A stretch of 64,000 nucleotides of DNA from Auanema rhodensis. Its lineage: Eukaryota > Nematoda > Chromadorea > Rhabditida > Rhabditidae. This document shows, one piece after another, positions 63,901 through 64,000 of the stretch. The stretch's first letter is position 1, and each line of letters starts with the position of its first letter. The notes under the pieces were generated by a model, which saw only the letters and a list, made by a program, of their open reading frames with translations, made no database searches and was not told the origin of the DNA. Position numbers and translations under genes: made by a program. The stretch covers positions 9,558,131-9,622,130 of the forward strand of contig OZ059894.1 in NCBI GenBank assembly GCA_964057225.1, in the 5' to 3' direction.

Positions 63901-64000
63901 CGCATCGTGGTATCTAGGACCGCATTGGTAGAAATAATAATCTGAATACTTTACAGAAACAACGAAAGTCCAAATCTCATCCTACATCAGCTCTACCTGA
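48976..64000 (+). CDS. mig-6: Papilin / MIG-6-like extracellular matrix protein (3' end outside the window)
   Basis: A large secreted basement-membrane glycoprotein that shapes cell migration and ADAMTS activity. The ATG opens a signal peptide (MRLLLLTAAIVAQTWAF). Domains in order: thrombospondin type 1 repeat (GAWGPWSAEAQCSRTCGGG), ADAMTS cysteine-rich and spacer-like region (KCGVCDGDGSTCK), about five to six more thrombospondin repeats, and eleven tandem papilin/lagunin cassettes of the form YGCCPDG-x-T-A-x-G-x-GC (53.4-54.8 kb). Kunitz domains 1-6 follow (54.8-56.95 kb), and Kunitz 7 is split between exons 57817-57979 and 63556-63688. Only Kunitz 1 (Lys) and 7 (Arg) have a basic P1 residue; the others have Gly, Gln or Thr. 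The intron 52510-52775 holds a sense tRNA-Arg, and the intron 57980-63555 holds the antisense tRNA-Arg array. Exons 63733-63927 and 63957 onward continue past the window. Domain order matches MIG-6/papilin closely. Confidence 0.93.
52620..52692 (+). tRNA. tRNA-Arg(CCU), isolated sense copy in a papilin intron
   Basis: 73 nt: D arm GCCT/AGGC, anticodon stem TCGGT/ACCGA with loop CTCCTAA, T arm GCAGG-TTCGAGT-CCTGC, good A and B boxes, and AAATTTT terminator-like sequence downstream. The acceptor GGCCCCG against CTGGGTC has a G-U at 2-71 and a C-U mismatch at 6-67. The body is identical to the array consensus, and the first ten 3' bases (CGAAATTTTG) are shared too. Confidence 0.93.
58241..58313 (-). 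tRNA. tRNA-Arg(CCU) array copy 1
   Basis: Consensus body. The left spacer is a partial D-like edge (CTCTAACG variant) joined to non-repeat intron sequence. Confidence 0.93.
58401..58473 (-). tRNA. tRNA-Arg(CCU) array copy 2
   Basis: Consensus body; left spacer class A. Confidence 0.93.
58561..58633 (-). tRNA. tRNA-Arg(CCU) array copy 3
   Basis: Consensus body; left spacer class B. Confidence 0.93.
58721..58793 (-). tRNA. tRNA-Arg(CCU) array copy 4
   Basis: Consensus body; left spacer class B2. Confidence 0.93.
58881..58953 (-). tRNA. tRNA-Arg(CCU) array copy 5
   Basis: Consensus body; left spacer class A with TTTTATAG. Confidence 0.93.
59041..59113 (-). tRNA. tRNA-Arg(CCU) array copy 6
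   Basis: Consensus body; left spacer class B. Confidence 0.93.
59201..59273 (-). tRNA. tRNA-Arg(CCU) array copy 7
   Basis: Consensus body; left spacer class C. Confidence 0.93.
59361..59433 (-). tRNA. tRNA-Arg(CCU) array copy 8
   Basis: Consensus body; left spacer class B. Copies 6-9 alternate B, C, B, C. Confidence 0.93.
59521..59593 (-). tRNA. tRNA-Arg(CCU) array copy 9
   Basis: Consensus body; left spacer class C. Confidence 0.93.
59681..59753 (-). tRNA. tRNA-Arg(CCU) array copy 10
   Basis: Consensus body; left spacer class B2. Confidence 0.93.
59841..59913 (-). tRNA. tRNA-Arg(CCU) array copy 11
   Basis: Consensus body; left spacer is an A/B2 hybrid (class A left part, GCATTAG and CAATGACA right part). 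Confidence 0.93.
60001..60073 (-). tRNA. tRNA-Arg(CCU) array copy 12
   Basis: Consensus body; left spacer class C. Confidence 0.93.
60161..60233 (-). tRNA. tRNA-Arg(CCU) array copy 13
   Basis: Consensus body; left spacer class D. Confidence 0.93.
60321..60393 (-). tRNA. tRNA-Arg(CCU) array copy 14
   Basis: Consensus body; left spacer class A with CTCTCACG. Confidence 0.93.
60481..60553 (-). tRNA. tRNA-Arg(CCU) array copy 15
   Basis: Consensus body; left spacer class D. Confidence 0.93.
60641..60713 (-). tRNA. tRNA-Arg(CCU) array copy 16
   Basis: Consensus body; left spacer class C. Confidence 0.93.
60801..60873 (-). tRNA. tRNA-Arg(CCU) array copy 17
   Basis: Consensus body; left spacer class C. 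Confidence 0.93.
60961..61033 (-). tRNA. tRNA-Arg(CCU) array copy 18
   Basis: Consensus body; left spacer class D. Confidence 0.93.
61121..61193 (-). tRNA. tRNA-Arg(CCU) array copy 19
   Basis: Consensus body; left spacer class A with CTCTCACG, as in copy 14. Confidence 0.93.
61281..61353 (-). tRNA. tRNA-Arg(CCU) array copy 20
   Basis: Consensus body; left spacer class C. Confidence 0.93.
61441..61513 (-). tRNA. tRNA-Arg(CCU) array copy 21
   Basis: Consensus body; left spacer class D. Confidence 0.93.
61601..61673 (-). tRNA. tRNA-Arg(CCU) array copy 22
   Basis: Consensus body; left spacer class C. Confidence 0.93.
61761..61833 (-). tRNA. tRNA-Arg(CCU) array copy 23
   Basis: Consensus body; left spacer class B2 with a private ATAGCAATG change. 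Confidence 0.93.
61921..61993 (-). tRNA. tRNA-Arg(CCU) array copy 24
   Basis: Consensus body; left spacer class D. Confidence 0.93.
62081..62153 (-). tRNA. tRNA-Arg(CCU) array copy 25
   Basis: Consensus body; left spacer is an A/C hybrid (class A left part with CTCTCACG, then GCATTGG, CAATGGCA). Confidence 0.93.
62241..62313 (-). tRNA. tRNA-Arg(CCU) array copy 26
   Basis: Consensus body; left spacer class A with TTTTATAG, as in copy 5. Confidence 0.93.
62401..62473 (-). tRNA. tRNA-Arg(CCU) array copy 27, T-stem variant
   Basis: One change turns the T-stem GCAGG into GCGGG in the tRNA sense, replacing an A-U pair with G-U. The left spacer is a B/C hybrid (TTTTAAAG with CTTCTC). Confidence 0.9.
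62561..62633 (-). tRNA. tRNA-Arg(CCU) array copy 28, acceptor variant
   Basis: The 5' end reads GCCCCCG instead of GGCCCCG, so position 2 faces U71 as C-U. With the common 6-67 mismatch, the acceptor now has two mismatches and may not fold well. The next spacer has lost one base (CAAAAATCC), which breaks the 160-base register. Left spacer class B2. Confidence 0.8.
62720..62792 (-). tRNA. tRNA-Arg(CCU) array copy 29, loop variant
   Basis: Position 32 of the anticodon loop is U instead of C; the anticodon is unchanged. The left spacer is class A with CAATGACA. Confidence 0.9.
62880..62952 (-). tRNA. tRNA-Arg(CCU) array copy 30
   Basis: Consensus body; left spacer class A. The base pair next to its 5' end is changed (CCTCAAATT instead of CCACAAATT on the + strand). 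Confidence 0.92.
63040..63112 (-). tRNA. tRNA-Arg(CCU) array copy 31
   Basis: Consensus body; left spacer class A. Confidence 0.93.
63200..63272 (-). tRNA. tRNA-Arg(CCU) array copy 32, D-loop variant
   Basis: One D-loop base differs (GGACAAGG instead of GGATAAGG in the tRNA sense); left spacer class A. Confidence 0.9.
63360..63432 (-). tRNA. tRNA-Arg(CCU) array copy 33
   Basis: Consensus body. The left spacer is divergent (GTCTATTTCCGCG, CGTTTTTATATC). The array ends 57 bases further right with a partial spacer. Confidence 0.92.

Overview
This 64 kb window is AT-rich animal DNA, most probably from a rhabditid-like nematode. The evidence is an SQT-1/ROL-6-type cuticle collagen, a patched-related (PTR) protein, ShKT and TIL secreted proteins, many introns of 40-60 bp with TTTCAG acceptors, first ATGs placed just after splice acceptors (as expected for spliced-leader trans-splicing), and GGA/CCA codon preference in the collagen and papilin genes. 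The species cannot be named from the sequence alone.

Layout: cuticle collagen (+, 2029-3207); GTP cyclohydrolase I, cat-4-like (-, 3563-4746); gene-poor stretch with simple repeats and one orphan exon (4.7-10.3 kb); a Cys-rich, possibly BTB/BACK-related protein (+, 10349-14617) with tRNA-Thr(CGU) in one intron; a Ly6/uPAR-like GPI-anchored protein (-, 14803-15304); tRNA-Thr(UGU) (-, 15420-15491); a three-ShKT-domain secreted protein (-, 18875-19821); a 23-exon PTR family membrane protein (-, 20966-28350); a REXO1/REXO5-type RNA exonuclease (-, 32050-34706); tRNA-Gln(CUG) (+, 35171-35242); a two-TIL-domain secreted protein with an optional basic tail (+, 36176-38442); a phospholipase C-beta-like enzyme (-, 38634 to about 42780); a large gene-poor region with CT/GA tracts (42.8-48.9 kb); and papilin/MIG-6 (+, 48976 to beyond 64000).

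The outstanding feature lies inside papilin. The 5.6 kb intron 57980-63555 is almost entirely filled by 33 head-to-tail copies of a 160 bp unit. Each unit holds a 73 nt tRNA-Arg(CCU) gene on the strand opposite to papilin. The same tRNA sequence occurs once more, in the papilin sense orientation, in an upstream intron (52620-52692). One papilin pre-mRNA would therefore carry one sense tRNA and 33 perfect or near-perfect complements. The array intron also splits the CGA codon of the P1 arginine of the seventh Kunitz domain.

Several genes serve the extracellular matrix or body surface (collagen, papilin, TIL and ShKT proteins, perhaps PTR). The GTP cyclohydrolase makes the pterin cofactor used in amine synthesis and cuticle formation in nematodes. 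There is no sign of an operon: genes are well separated and in mixed orientation. Gene models were spliced by eye; for six genes (collagen, GCH1, the BTB-like protein, Ly6, ShKT and TIL) I checked that the exon lengths sum to a whole number of codons.
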